Shown: positions 25,579 to 33,782 of the stretch, piece by piece
Position numbering within the stretch: the first letter of the stretch is position 1
Layout: each line of letters begins with the position of its first letter
Source: Sulfitobacter marinus
Lineage (GTDB): Bacteria; Pseudomonadota; Alphaproteobacteria; Rhodobacterales; Rhodobacteraceae
Assembly: GCF_900116285.1 (NCBI RefSeq)
Contig: NZ_FPAJ01000003.1
Coordinates: 186,001 to 250,000, forward strand
Direction: 5' to 3'
DNA length: 64,000 nucleotides
Program-made: the position numbers and the translations under genes
The notes under the pieces: model-generated
The model's database searches: none
Told to the model about the DNA's origin: nothing
Seen by the model: only the letters and a program-made list of their open reading frames with translations

Positions 25579-27410
25579 AGATGAAGATTGCCAATCTGAT
25601 TGACCCGTTTGCGCCCGCTGATGGTGACCCGCCGCAACGCTTGCTGCCCTTTTTCAGTTGGGCGCTAAAGGGGTGTGGTTTCGCGCTGGCATTGGCCGCT
25701 TTCCTATCCATGATCGCCGGTGTGGTCGAGGTATTGGCCGCCCTTGTGTTGGGGTGGGTTGTCGATGCGGCGCTGTCATCGACGCCAAGCGCCGTTTTTA
25801 GCGACCAGATCGGTTTGATGATTGGCTGTTTGCTGTTCTTCCTGATCCTGCGGCCCGGGCTTTTTGGGATCAGTTCCTATATGCAGTCGATTGTTATTGG
25901 GCCGAATATTTTCAATATCTCGCTGTCGCGGTTGCATCGCTATACGTTGGGTCAGGCTGTCACGTTTTTTGACAATGATTTTGCTGGCCGGATCTCCCAG
26001 AAAGAGATGCAAACCAGCCGCGCCCTGACTGATGTTGTGGTCGAAATGATCCATACCGTTATTTTCGCGGCTGCGTCCTTTGTTGGCGCTGTCATGTTGC
26101 TTGGAACGGTGGATTGGCGGATCGCCGCAGGGTTGGTTCTGTGGATGGTCGGTTATATCTTTTTGATCCGTCATTTCATGCCGCGCATCCGCAAGTTTTC
26201 GCAGGCGCGTGCCGGTGCGCGGGCGATGGTGACGGGGCAGGTGGTGGATACGATCACCAATATCAAAACGGTGAAACTGTTCGCCCATGCCGATTTTGAA
26301 GACCGCGCTGCGCTTGGTGCGATGAACAAATTTCTGGGCACAAGCCTTGATTTTGGTCGGGTTAGTGTCGCTTTTCGGTTTTGGCTGATGACGATTGCCG
26401 GGCTTTTGCCTGTGCTGCTGGTCGGTGGCGCGCTGTGGTATTGGTCGCTGGGTCTGGTGACGGCAGGCGATATTGCAGCGACGGGGGCTGTTTCGTTGCG
26501 GTTGGCCCAGATGACAGGCTGGGTCAGTTTCACATTGATGGCGCTTTACGCGAATATGGGCGAGGTCGAAGACGGCATGCGCACGTTAACGCCGCGCCAG
26601 CAGCTGCGTGACATAGAAGGCGCGCAGGATCTGCTCGTGAGCGATGGTGCAATCAACTTTGACGATATCCGCTTCACCTATGGGCGCGAAACCGGCGGCG
26701 TTGAACAGCTGACGCTTGATATCAAACCCGGTGAGAAGTTGGGTATTGTGGGGGCCTCTGGTGCCGGTAAATCCAGCCTCGTTTCGCTGCTGTTGCGTCT
26801 TTATAACCTCGAGGAAGGGCGCATTCTGATCGACGGTCAGAATATTGCAAACGTCACGCAGGAAAGCCTGCGGCGTCAGATTGGCATGGTCACGCAGGAA
26901 ACGGCCATGTTCAACCGGTCGGCTTTTGACAACATCCGGTATGGTAAACCCGACGCGACCGAGGACGAGGTGATCGCCGCCGCGACCAAGGCCGAGGCGC
27001 ATGAATTTATCAAGGACATGCAAGATCATACCGGGCGCAAAGGCTATGCTGCGCATCTGGGCGAACGAGGCGTCAAACTGTCTGGCGGGCAACGCCAGCG
27101 TATTGCTTTGGCCCGTGCGATTTTGAAAGACGCGCCGATTTTGATTCTGGACGAGGCGACGAGCGCGCTGGACAGCGAGGTTGAAGCGGCCATTCAATCC
27201 GCGCTGAGCCGTGTGATGGAGGGCAAGACCGTTCTGGCCATCGCGCATCGTCTGTCGACCCTGACCGAGATGGACAGGATCGCCGTCATGGACGCGGGCA
27301 GGATCGTTGAAATGGGAACACACGAGGCGCTGTTGGCGAAAAACGGGCTTTATGCGCGGTATTGGCAGCGGCAGTCGGGCGGGTTTCTGGATATGGAGGC
27401 CGCTGAATAG
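25575..27410 (+). CDS. ABC transporter, fused membrane and ATPase domains (second of a tandem pair)
   Basis: A 611-residue half transporter, similar to its upstream neighbour over its whole length. Walker A GASGAGKSSL, signature LSGGQRQRIALAR, Walker B LILDEATSALDSE and AIAHRLSTL are all canonical. Both partners therefore keep a catalytic glutamate, unlike many heterodimeric exporters in which one site is degenerate. The ATGA overlap implies coupled translation. The paralogous pair probably arose by tandem duplication. Lipid, peptide or drug export are all possible. Confidence 0.9.
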   Translation: MKMKIANLIDPFAPADGDPPQRLLPFFSWALKGCGFALALAAFLSMIAGVVEVLAALVLGWVVDAALSSTPSAVFSDQIGLMIGCLLFFLILRPGLFGISSYMQSIVIGPNIFNISLSRLHRYTLGQAVTFFDNDFAGRISQKEMQTSRALTDVVVEMIHTVIFAAASFVGAVMLLGTVDWRIAAGLVLWMVGYIFLIRHFMPRIRKFSQARAGARAMVTGQVVDTITNIKTVKLFAHADFEDRAALGAMNKFLGTSLDFGRVSVAFRFWLMTIAGLLPVLLVGGALWYWSLGLVTAGDIAATGAVSLRLAQMTGWVSFTLMALYANMGEVEDGMRTLTPRQQLRDIEGAQDLLVSDGAINFDDIRFTYGRETGGVEQLTLDIKPGEKLGIVGASGAGKSSLVSLLLRLYNLEEGRILIDGQNIANVTQESLRRQIGMVTQETAMFNRSAFDNIRYGKPDATEDEVIAAATKAEAHEFIKDMQDHTGRKGYAAHLGERGVKLSGGQRQRIALARAILKDAPILILDEATSALDSEVEAAIQSALSRVMEGKTVLAIAHRLSTLTEMDRIAVMDAGRIVEMGTHEALLAKNGLYARYWQRQSGGFLDMEAAE

Positions 27411-27449
27411 GGGCTTTTGCTGGCGCTTCCTTCGCGCTATGCGCGGTGC

Positions 27450-28688
27450 ATGACAGAATATGTAATTCAGCGACTTGGTCATTTGGGCGACGGCATTGCC
27501 GCAGGCCCGCTTTTTGCCCCCATGACTTTGCCGGGGGAGGTCGTCACGGGCACGCCTGATGGCCAAGCCCTGACAGACATCCGCATCGTCAAGCCGTCGG
27601 AAAACCGTGTGGCCGCACCGTGTCGCCATTTCAAGGCCTGCGGCGGTTGCCAGTTGCAGCACGCGTCGGATGAATATGTCGCGAATTTCAAGCTGGGTGT
27701 GGTTCAGGCATCGCTGGATGCCCACGGGATAGAGACTGTTTTCAAGCCGATCCACACCTCGCCATCTCAATCACGTCGCCGGGCGACCTTTGCCGCCAAA
27801 CGTACCAAAAAGGGCGCGATGGCCGGGTTTCACGGACGCGGGTCGGACGTGGTGATCGAAATACCGGACTGCAAATTGCTCGATCCGGCGGTCTTGGCGG
27901 CGATACCGATTGCTGAACAACTGGCCATCATGGGTACCAGCCGCAAGGCCCCTCTGGCGGTGACTGTGACAACGTCGCGGGCTGGGTTGGACATTTCGGT
28001 TCAGAACGGCAAACCGCTGGATGGCCCATTGCGCCAAGAGCTTGCGCATCTGTGTGACAGTCTGGGCCTTGCCCGTTTGACGTGGGATGGCGAGGTGATT
28101 GCCATGCGCACGCCGCCTATCCAACGCTTTGGTGTGGCCAAGGTAACGCCGCCGCCCGGTGCGTTTTTGCAGGCCACCCCCCAGGGCGAAGCGGCGTTGG
28201 TGACAGCAGTGCGCGAAGCAGTCGGGACTGCGCGGCATGTCATCGACCTGTTCGCGGGTTGCGGTACGTTCAGCTTACCGCTGGCTGAAACCGCCGAAGT
28301 GCATGCTGTTGAGGGTGACGCGCTGATGACAGCAGCGTTGGATCACGGTTGGCGGATGGCGCAGGGGCTAAAACCTGTGACGTTTGAGGCACGCGATCTG
28401 TTCCGCCGTCCGTTGCTGCCCGATGAGCTGGCAAAAACCGATGCGGTTGTGCTGGACCCGCCCCGCGCCGGGGCCGAGGCGCAGGTGGCCGAGATCGTCA
28501 AGGCGATGCCGCCCGTCGTGGCCTATGTGTCGTGTAATCCCGTGACCTTTGCGCGCGATGCCGCCGTATTGATTGCTGCGGGATATGCATTGAATTGGGT
28601 GCAGGTTGTTGACCAATTCCGCTGGTCTTCCCATGTGGAGCTTGCGGCGCAGTTCACTGCCCCCGAGGTTAAACGCAAACGTAATTAG
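27450..28688 (+). CDS. Class I SAM-dependent RNA m5U methyltransferase (RlmD/RumA-type)
   Basis: The 412-residue protein looks like the 23S rRNA 5-methyluridine methyltransferases. It has a TRAM-like N-terminus, 4Fe-4S cysteines in CRHFKACGGC (about residues 52-61) with a further cysteine in IPDCKLLDP, the SAM loop VIDLFAGCGTFSLPLAE, and the catalytic region VVLDPPRAGAEAQ plus SCNPVTFARD with the nucleophilic cysteine. ATG 27450 is chosen; the frame is open from 27417. Whether it acts on U1939, U747 or another site is not decidable here. Confidence 0.88.
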   Translation: MTEYVIQRLGHLGDGIAAGPLFAPMTLPGEVVTGTPDGQALTDIRIVKPSENRVAAPCRHFKACGGCQLQHASDEYVANFKLGVVQASLDAHGIETVFKPIHTSPSQSRRRATFAAKRTKKGAMAGFHGRGSDVVIEIPDCKLLDPAVLAAIPIAEQLAIMGTSRKAPLAVTVTTSRAGLDISVQNGKPLDGPLRQELAHLCDSLGLARLTWDGEVIAMRTPPIQRFGVAKVTPPPGAFLQATPQGEAALVTAVREAVGTARHVIDLFAGCGTFSLPLAETAEVHAVEGDALMTAALDHGWRMAQGLKPVTFEARDLFRRPLLPDELAKTDAVVLDPPRAGAEAQVAEIVKAMPPVVAYVSCNPVTFARDAAVLIAAGYALNWVQVVDQFRWSSHVELAAQFTAPEVKRKRN

Positions 28689-28700
28689 GGCATCATCTTC

Positions 28701-29474
28701 ATGCGCGAACGTCTAGGTAATTGGGTCGAAAGCCCAATGGTTAGCAATTTCATTATTGGTGTGATCATTTTTAATGCCGCGTTGCTGGGCATGGAAACCG
28801 CGCCCGCGCTGATGGAAGCGTTTGGCCCGGCGATTATGTTCCTCGATTCCGTCTGCCTTGCGATTTTTATCGTCGAAATCGCGATCAAGATTTTTGCGCG
28901 CGGCACCGGATTTTTCAGAAACGGCTGGAATTTGTTCGACTTTGCGGTTGTGGGGATAGCGCTTGTTCCCGCCGTGCAGGGCCTGTCGGTGCTGCGGGCG
29001 CTGCGCATTTTGCGGATCTTGCGGGTGATCTCGGTCGCACCGCGTTTGCGTCGCGTCGTCGAAGGGTTCATTACCGCCTTGCCGGGCATGGGGTCGGTGT
29101 TTTTGCTGATGACGATCATTTTTTACATCGGGTCCGTGATCGCGACCAAACTGTTTGCCGATGCGTTCCCTGAGTGGTTCGGATCGCTGCAAGCAAGCGC
29201 ATATTCCTTGTTTCAGATCATGACGTTGGAAAGCTGGTCCATGGGGATCGTGCGCCCCGTGATGGAGGTTTATCCCTATGCGTGGATGTTTTTCGTGCCG
29301 TTCATTCTGGTGACAACCTTTGCCGTGGTGAACCTTTTGGTGGGTTTAATCGTCAACTCGATGCAAGATGCCCATCAGGCCGACGAGCTGGAGCGCACGG
29401 ACGTTTACCGCGAGGAAGTCATGCGCAAGCTGGTGGCGATTGAGAAGCAGTTGGCAGAAAAGCAGCACCAGTAA
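28701..29474 (+). CDS. Bacterial voltage-gated sodium channel (NaChBac/NavAb family)
   Basis: A single-repeat six-helix channel of 257 residues that would work as a homotetramer in the inner membrane. The S4 sensor has arginines R99, R102, R105 and R108 at every third position (LRALRILRILRVI). The pore loop carries TLESWSMGIVRPVMEVYPYA at residues 175-194, which is the NavAb-type selectivity filter TLESWS and flanking sequence, so sodium selectivity is expected. The C-terminus after S6 (about 222-257) is charged and heptad-like, as in the tetramerising coiled coil of the family. It starts 12 bases after the RNA methyltransferase stop. Confidence 0.93.
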   Translation: MRERLGNWVESPMVSNFIIGVIIFNAALLGMETAPALMEAFGPAIMFLDSVCLAIFIVEIAIKIFARGTGFFRNGWNLFDFAVVGIALVPAVQGLSVLRALRILRILRVISVAPRLRRVVEGFITALPGMGSVFLLMTIIFYIGSVIATKLFADAFPEWFGSLQASAYSLFQIMTLESWSMGIVRPVMEVYPYAWMFFVPFILVTTFAVVNLLVGLIVNSMQDAHQADELERTDVYREEVMRKLVAIEKQLAEKQHQ

Positions 29475-29559
29475 CGGCTTTTTGAGGTTCAAAATTTTTG
29501 CTACATGCTAGGCGAAGCTGATAAAGGTCGAAAAGGCCATGGCGAAACGAGGCATGAGA

Positions 29560-30060
29560 ATGAAACGCAGAAATCTAATTCTGGGCGGCACCGCGTTGGT
29601 GGCCCTTGGTGCGTGTGGCGGTGAGAGCAAATTCAAACGGTATAACGGCCCGCAGGTTACCTATGTGATCGCCAATAAAGGCGACCGCCGAATGTTCTTG
29701 CTGCACAGGGATCAAGTGCTGAAGGCCTATGATTTCAAGTTGGGATTCGCGCCTGTTGGCCATAAACAGTATGAAGGCGACGGAAAAACGCCCGAGGGGC
29801 TGTATCTGATTGACCGGCGCAATCCGAACAGCAAATTCCATTTATCCTTGGGTATTTCATACCCAAATCAGGCCGACCGTGCGATGGCGGCGTCGATGAA
29901 TAAAAAGCCCGGTGGCGATATCTTTATTCACGGTCAGAAAAAGCCTGGTGAAAAGAACCGCCATGATTGGACGTGGGGCTGTCTGTCAGTGTCCAATAAA
30001 GACATCGAAGAGATTTACGCGATGGTGGGGGATGGTACACCCATCGCGCTGAATCCCTAA
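29560..30060 (+). CDS. L,D-transpeptidase-family lipoprotein (YkuD domain)
   Basis: A YkuD-fold protein of about 166 residues. The N-terminus MKRRNLILGG followed by a hydrophobic stretch and LGAC is a lipoprotein signal with lipobox cysteine. The catalytic region has IFIHGQKKPG and WTWGCLSVSN, providing His and Cys in the HxGx...GC pattern. It should cross-link peptidoglycan or attach a protein to it, or act as a carboxypeptidase-type variant. ATG 29560 has GAGG seven bases upstream; ATG 29539 would add seven residues. A convergent CAP-domain gene follows. Confidence 0.88.
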   Translation: MKRRNLILGGTALVALGACGGESKFKRYNGPQVTYVIANKGDRRMFLLHRDQVLKAYDFKLGFAPVGHKQYEGDGKTPEGLYLIDRRNPNSKFHLSLGISYPNQADRAMAASMNKKPGGDIFIHGQKKPGEKNRHDWTWGCLSVSNKDIEEIYAMVGDGTPIALNP

Positions 30061-30099
30061 ATCAGGTTAAGAGGTGCCGGGGGCAAATTTCCTGTTTGG

Positions 30100-30612
30100 T
30101 CATTTGCCCAGCACCATGGTCCACCAGATCTTGCCGTTGCTTTCCTGATACCAGGAAAAGCCCAGGTTCTGCGCATCGGCTGACATGATGATCCGGCGGG
30201 TGTCTGGCTGTTCCATCCACGCGGCAAGGGTTTCCAGCTCGGTCTCATAGGTTTCCGAGATCACCTCGCCCACCAATTCGCCCTCGTAGCCGACGCGTTG
30301 AATGCGATCGACGGGGGATGACCCGTCAGAGCCAAAGTGCCAGGGGCGGTTCTGATTTGCCATATCGCGCGAATGGGTTGCGGCGGCGGCGTTCAGCGCA
30401 GAATTCAATTGAACCTGTCCCAGACCGGATGCGCCGCGCAATGCGTTGACCGAATCAAGCATGCGGAATTGCAGTTTACCGGAATCACTGCGACTGATCC
30501 GGTAAAGCTGCGGCAGGGGTTTGCCGTCTGCACCCATCCTTGGTTCCGGGGCGGGCGCGCAAGCGGCCAAGGCCACAGACAGGGCAATCATAATGGATAA
30601 TAGACGGATCAT
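30100..30612 (-). CDS. CAP-domain (SCP/PR-1-like) lipoprotein
   Basis: A 170-residue exported protein with a signal peptide ending at LAAC (lipobox). The CAP core shows ATHSRDMANQN (first conserved histidine) and the FSW...WWTMVLGK C-terminal strand. In bacteria, CAP proteins bind calcium or lipids or act in the envelope; function here is unknown. It lies between the two L,D-transpeptidase genes on the opposite strand, which hints at a role in the envelope. Confidence 0.8.
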   Translation of the reverse strand: MIRLLSIMIALSVALAACAPAPEPRMGADGKPLPQLYRISRSDSGKLQFRMLDSVNALRGASGLGQVQLNSALNAAAATHSRDMANQNRPWHFGSDGSSPVDRIQRVGYEGELVGEVISETYETELETLAAWMEQPDTRRIIMSADAQNLGFSWYQESNGKIWWTMVLGK

Positions 30613-30714
30613 GGCGCAGCTCCACGCATTTGAGGGTATTTGATGCCTTACCCCGCCCTGCGTTGCAGATCAAACGCACATCGGCGTGAGTGCGCCAGTT
30701 AACGTTGGTTTGAT

Positions 30715-30743
30715 TTGATACTGCGACTTTCGGGCCATATATG
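30715..30743 (+). promoter_or_regulatory. Putative sigma-70 promoter for the Tat-exported L,D-transpeptidase
   Basis: TTGATA (30715-30720) and TATATG (30738-30743) are separated by 17 bases, a strong match in spacing and sequence. The gene starts at ATG 30785 with AGGAGA seven to eight bases upstream. Confidence 0.6.
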
Positions 30744-30784
30744 TGTAGCAATCAACGGCTTTTACCAATCGCAGGAGACATTCG

Positions 30785-31390
30785 ATGTCTGACCAAAAGT
30801 TTAAACTCTCGTCGCGGCGTGCATTTTTGGCAGGAAGTGCCGCAATGCTGGCCAGCCCTGCGCTAGCCCAGAGCAGCGTTAACGACGCCGAAACCACAGA
30901 AACCGAGCGGGACATAACCGAGACCGTCCGGCGCAATATTTCAAGCTTTCGCACGTTGGATTGGCGACCCTATTTCAATGACACCAAAAAGGGTGCTGTG
31001 TTGGTTGATATCGACAGCCGTGCGGTGCATTTCTGGTCTGAGGATCAGTCAGTTTACAAGCTGTACCCGTCCAGTGTTCCGCTGACCGCGGAGCTGACGC
31101 GGCGTGGCCGGACAAGCGTAATTCAAAAGGTGACAGGCCCCACCTGGCGGCCGACGCCTTCCATGCTCAAACGCAACCCTGAGTGGCCAGCCGTTATCGG
31201 GCCGGGCCCCGACAACCCCTTGGGAACCCACGCGTTGTATCTGAGCTGGACGTATTATCGTATCCACGGCACCCACGACACGCGCAAGATTGGCCGCCGT
31301 TCTTCGAACGGATGCATTGGATTGTATAATGAACATATCGCCGAGCTTTTCGAGCTGACCAATGTTGGTACACAAGTGTTGCTAATTTGA
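30785..31390 (+). CDS. Tat-exported L,D-transpeptidase (YkuD domain)
   Basis: This 201-residue protein opens with SSRRAFLAGSAAMLASPALA, a twin-arginine-type signal peptide, ending near residue 29. The catalytic YkuD segment is YRIHGTHDTRKIGRRSSNGC followed by IGLYN, with the conserved His, Ser/Arg and nucleophile Cys. The family cross-links peptidoglycan 3-3 or anchors lipoproteins; it is one of two such enzymes in a 2-kb stretch, with a CAP lipoprotein between. A promoter precedes it and its own leader is short. Confidence 0.9.
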   Translation: MSDQKFKLSSRRAFLAGSAAMLASPALAQSSVNDAETTETERDITETVRRNISSFRTLDWRPYFNDTKKGAVLVDIDSRAVHFWSEDQSVYKLYPSSVPLTAELTRRGRTSVIQKVTGPTWRPTPSMLKRNPEWPAVIGPGPDNPLGTHALYLSWTYYRIHGTHDTRKIGRRSSNGCIGLYNEHIAELFELTNVGTQVLLI

Positions 31391-31432
31391 CGATATTTTC
31401 TTGTTTCTGTGGATCGGAGGCTGAATCCGGGT

Positions 31433-31461
31433 TTGCAATCACACGCTGATGCTGTTTAGAA
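31433..31461 (+). promoter_or_regulatory. Possible promoter for the 60-residue exported protein
   Basis: TTGCAA (31433-31438) and TTAGAA (31456-31461) are 17 bases apart. The -10 box is imperfect. Two short inverted repeats follow in the leader. Confidence 0.3.
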
Positions 31462-31464
31462 AGT

Positions 31465-31511
31465 CTTACGAGGTAAGTCTTGGGCGCGTGCTATCACACA
31501 GTGAGGCACGC
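31465..31511 (+). promoter_or_regulatory. Leader inverted repeats before the 60-residue protein gene
   Basis: CTTAC-GAG-GTAAG at 31465-31477 and GCGTGC (31486-31491) pairing with GCACGC (31506-31511) across 14 bases. The second hairpin is followed by CTTTT and ends seven bases before the TGGAGG ribosome-binding site. Either may affect message stability or translation; this is inference. Confidence 0.35.
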
Positions 31512-31530
31512 CTTTTCTGGAGGTTATGAT

Positions 31531-31713
31531 ATGAAGAAACTCGTTCTCGCCGCTGCATTGACAGCTGCTGCATCGACTGCATTTGCTGGCTCGCTGGCAG
31601 ATCCCGTCATCGAAGCACCCGTAATCGTTGAAGAGTCCACCTCTTCTTCTTCCGGCGCTTTGGTTCCTCTGTTGCTGCTGGTTCTCGTAGCCGCAGCTGT
31701 TGCTTCCGACTAA
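31531..31713 (+). CDS. Small exported protein of unknown function (60 aa)
   Basis: The ATG at 31531 follows TGGAGG with seven bases of spacing, the best ribosome-binding site nearby; the frame is open upstream from 31480, but that part lacks one. The product has a signal peptide MKKLVLAAALTAAASTAFAG cleaved near residue 20, a short acidic/serine-rich stretch (about 21-42) and a C-terminal hydrophobic segment (LVPLLLLVLVAAAVA) that would span or stay in the membrane. A strong terminator follows, so it is transcribed alone, possibly at high level. I recall similar small proteins near hemH in relatives; no function is known to me. Confidence 0.75.
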   Translation: MKKLVLAAALTAAASTAFAGSLADPVIEAPVIVEESTSSSSGALVPLLLLVLVAAAVASD

Positions 31714-31735
31714 TTTAGTCGAAGTTGCTAAAGAG

Positions 31736-31764
31736 AAGGCGGTGCTTTTGCACCGCCTTTTTTT
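31736..31764 (+). terminator. Strong intrinsic terminator
   Basis: AAGGCGGTGC (31736-31745) - TTTT - GCACCGCCTT (31750-31759), followed by a run of T to 31764. A perfect ten-base-pair stem with a four-base loop; it ends the 60-residue protein gene. Confidence 0.93.
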
Positions 31765-31845
31765 GTGTCTTTTTCTGAAAACGATAACACGTTATCCGGT
31801 TCTTACGCATAAGCGGATAACGCGAAATGATCTGGCGAATTTCGC

Positions 31846-32892
31846 CTAGTCGATCCAGCCTTGCAGGTTTTCCTCGATCACGTTCGACAGCGCTTTGATG
31901 TGCAATTCGTCGTCATTCAGGCAGGGGATGTAGTGAAACTCCTCGCCGCCTGCGTGCTCAAAGCTTTCTTTGATCTCTTCGTTGATCTCTTCCAGCGTTT
32001 CGATGCAATCGGCTGAAAATGCAGGCGCGCAAACGGCGATCTTTTTATTGCCAGCCTCGGCCTGACGCGCGACCTCTTCCACCGTATAGGGCTGCAACCA
32101 TTCCTCGGGGCCAAACTTCGACTGGAAGGTTGTCATGATCTGGGTGTCGTCCCAGCCCAACCGTTCCTTTAGCAAGCGCGTCGTTTTCTGGCATTGGCAG
32201 TGATAGGGATCACCCTCCATCAAATAGCGCTGCGGCACACCGTGGTAGGAGCACAGCAGCTTGTCCGGCTTGGTGTCCATTTTCGCATAGGCTTGCTCGA
32301 TCGATGTGGCCAGTGCTTCGATGTAATCGGGACGGTCGAAATAGGGCTCAACCGTCCGCGCGGCCGGTTGCCATTTTTCCTTGGCCAAAGCGGCAAAGAA
32401 CGCATCATTTGCGGTGGCAGAAGTGGCCCCGGCGTAATGCGGGTACAGCGGGAAAAACAAAATCTTTTGACAGCCCGCTTCGACCATCGCTTTGACCTTG
32501 GATTCCGTCGACGGGTTACCATAACGCATGCAGAAATCGACCATAACTGCGTCACCATACCGCGCCTGCATCGTCTCTTTGATCTTGGTTGTTTGCGCTT
32601 TGGTGATGGTCATCAACGGGCTTTCGCCGTCTTTTTCGTTCCAGATCGATTTGTACGCGGCACCGCTGGTAAACGGGCGTTTGGTCAAAATCACCAGTTG
32701 CAGCAGCGGTTGCCACAGCCACGGGCTGTAATCGATGACGCGGCGATCTGACAGGAATTCCCCTAGATAACGGCGCATTGACCAGTAGTCATAGTTATCT
32801 GGCGTACCAAGGTTGGCCAACAGAATGCCCACTTTGGGTGTCGGGATCTTGGGGTGATCCGGCTGGGCATGAACTGGGCAGGTCTTGGTCAT
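31846..32892 (-). CDS. hemH: Ferrochelatase
   Basis: HemH inserts Fe2+ into protoporphyrin IX, the last step of haem synthesis. The 348-residue product shows ILLANLGTPDN near the N-terminus, LLCSYHGVPQRY with the catalytic histidine, and APAFSADCIETLEEI with the catalytic glutamate. ATG 32892, with AAGGA upstream, is preferred to the open frame that reaches 32949. Together with the haem chaperone gene hemW at the other end of the window it serves respiration. Confidence 0.95.
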   Translation of the reverse strand: MTKTCPVHAQPDHPKIPTPKVGILLANLGTPDNYDYWSMRRYLGEFLSDRRVIDYSPWLWQPLLQLVILTKRPFTSGAAYKSIWNEKDGESPLMTITKAQTTKIKETMQARYGDAVMVDFCMRYGNPSTESKVKAMVEAGCQKILFFPLYPHYAGATSATANDAFFAALAKEKWQPAARTVEPYFDRPDYIEALATSIEQAYAKMDTKPDKLLCSYHGVPQRYLMEGDPYHCQCQKTTRLLKERLGWDDTQIMTTFQSKFGPEEWLQPYTVEEVARQAEAGNKKIAVCAPAFSADCIETLEEINEEIKESFEHAGGEEFHYIPCLNDDELHIKALSNVIEENLQGWID

Positions 32893-32945
32893 TGGTGTAT
32901 CCTTTTCGCGTGATGAACCGTGAGATAGACGGTTTGTCTGGCAGG

Positions 32946-33764
32946 TCAATCGGTCAGCGGCGTTTCATCAGTGGCAAGCGCATCGGCAAGCCGTTGCTGC
33001 GCAGAGCCGGGGCGCAGCGGTTTGGGCTGGCTGTCAGAGGGTGCCCATCCGGCCAGAAAGATCATTTCAAAGGTCGCGGAAATCCGGCCTGTGTCGGTGC
33101 CAAAGTTGTCTTGGTACAGCTTACCTGCGGCATCGAACACCGCGCGCCGGGTGGGTTTGCGCAGACGCGATTGCATGGCGTTTGCTTCGCCCATGGAACG
33201 TAGGTCGCGCATCAGATGCCAGATGTCGCGATATTCGGTCCTTAGCGTCACGGAATCAGCCACGGGCAGGGCAAGGCCCGCGCGTTGAAGCAGGCCCCCG
33301 ATATCGCGCAGTTCCGCCATGGGGGCCACCCGAGGGGATAGCCCGCCGGTAATCTGCGCCTCGGCCTGTGCCAGACAGGCGCGCAGTTCGTTCAGGGTTT
33401 GACCACCAAAGCTGACCGATAGAAACAGACCGTCCGGTTCAAGGGCGCGACGCGATTGGATGATCTGGCCAACGGGGTCATTCGCCCAATGAAGACCCAG
33501 CCCGTGCACCACCAGATCATGCGCTGTTTGGTCCAACGGCAGGGTGTCTGCGTCCAGCACAACAGGGGCATCGGGGTATAGATCGCGCCAAACCTGCGGA
33601 AATCCGGTTATAACCGCCGGTTTGTTAAACGTCCTGTTAACCAAGCTTAGCCGATCCTGAACCTCGTCCAGGGCGGCGCGGTGCAGGAATAACCCATCAT
33701 CGCTGGCACGGCTGCGGCTGCGAGATAGGGCGGAGATGTCCGTGAGGATGTTTTGTGCGTTCAT
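32946..33764 (-). CDS. Methyltransferase-fold protein, NDUFAF5-like
   Basis: A 272-residue protein similar in layout to the complex I assembly factor NDUFAF5 and to BioC-like methyltransferases: N-terminal RSRSRASDDGLFLHRAA, a middle LVVHGLGLHWANDPVGQI and C-terminal LSVSFGGQTLNELR. The SAM-binding glycine-rich motif is not evident: the place where it is expected reads KPAVITGFPQVW, so the enzyme could be divergent. Human NDUFAF5 is reported to hydroxylate an arginine of a complex I subunit; a similar role here is inference. It is transcribed divergently from comF with 18 bases between starts. Confidence 0.75.
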   Translation of the reverse strand: MNAQNILTDISALSRSRSRASDDGLFLHRAALDEVQDRLSLVNRTFNKPAVITGFPQVWRDLYPDAPVVLDADTLPLDQTAHDLVVHGLGLHWANDPVGQIIQSRRALEPDGLFLSVSFGGQTLNELRACLAQAEAQITGGLSPRVAPMAELRDIGGLLQRAGLALPVADSVTLRTEYRDIWHLMRDLRSMGEANAMQSRLRKPTRRAVFDAAGKLYQDNFGTDTGRISATFEMIFLAGWAPSDSQPKPLRPGSAQQRLADALATDETPLTD

Positions 33765-33782
33765 GCAAGGAATAATAAGGTC

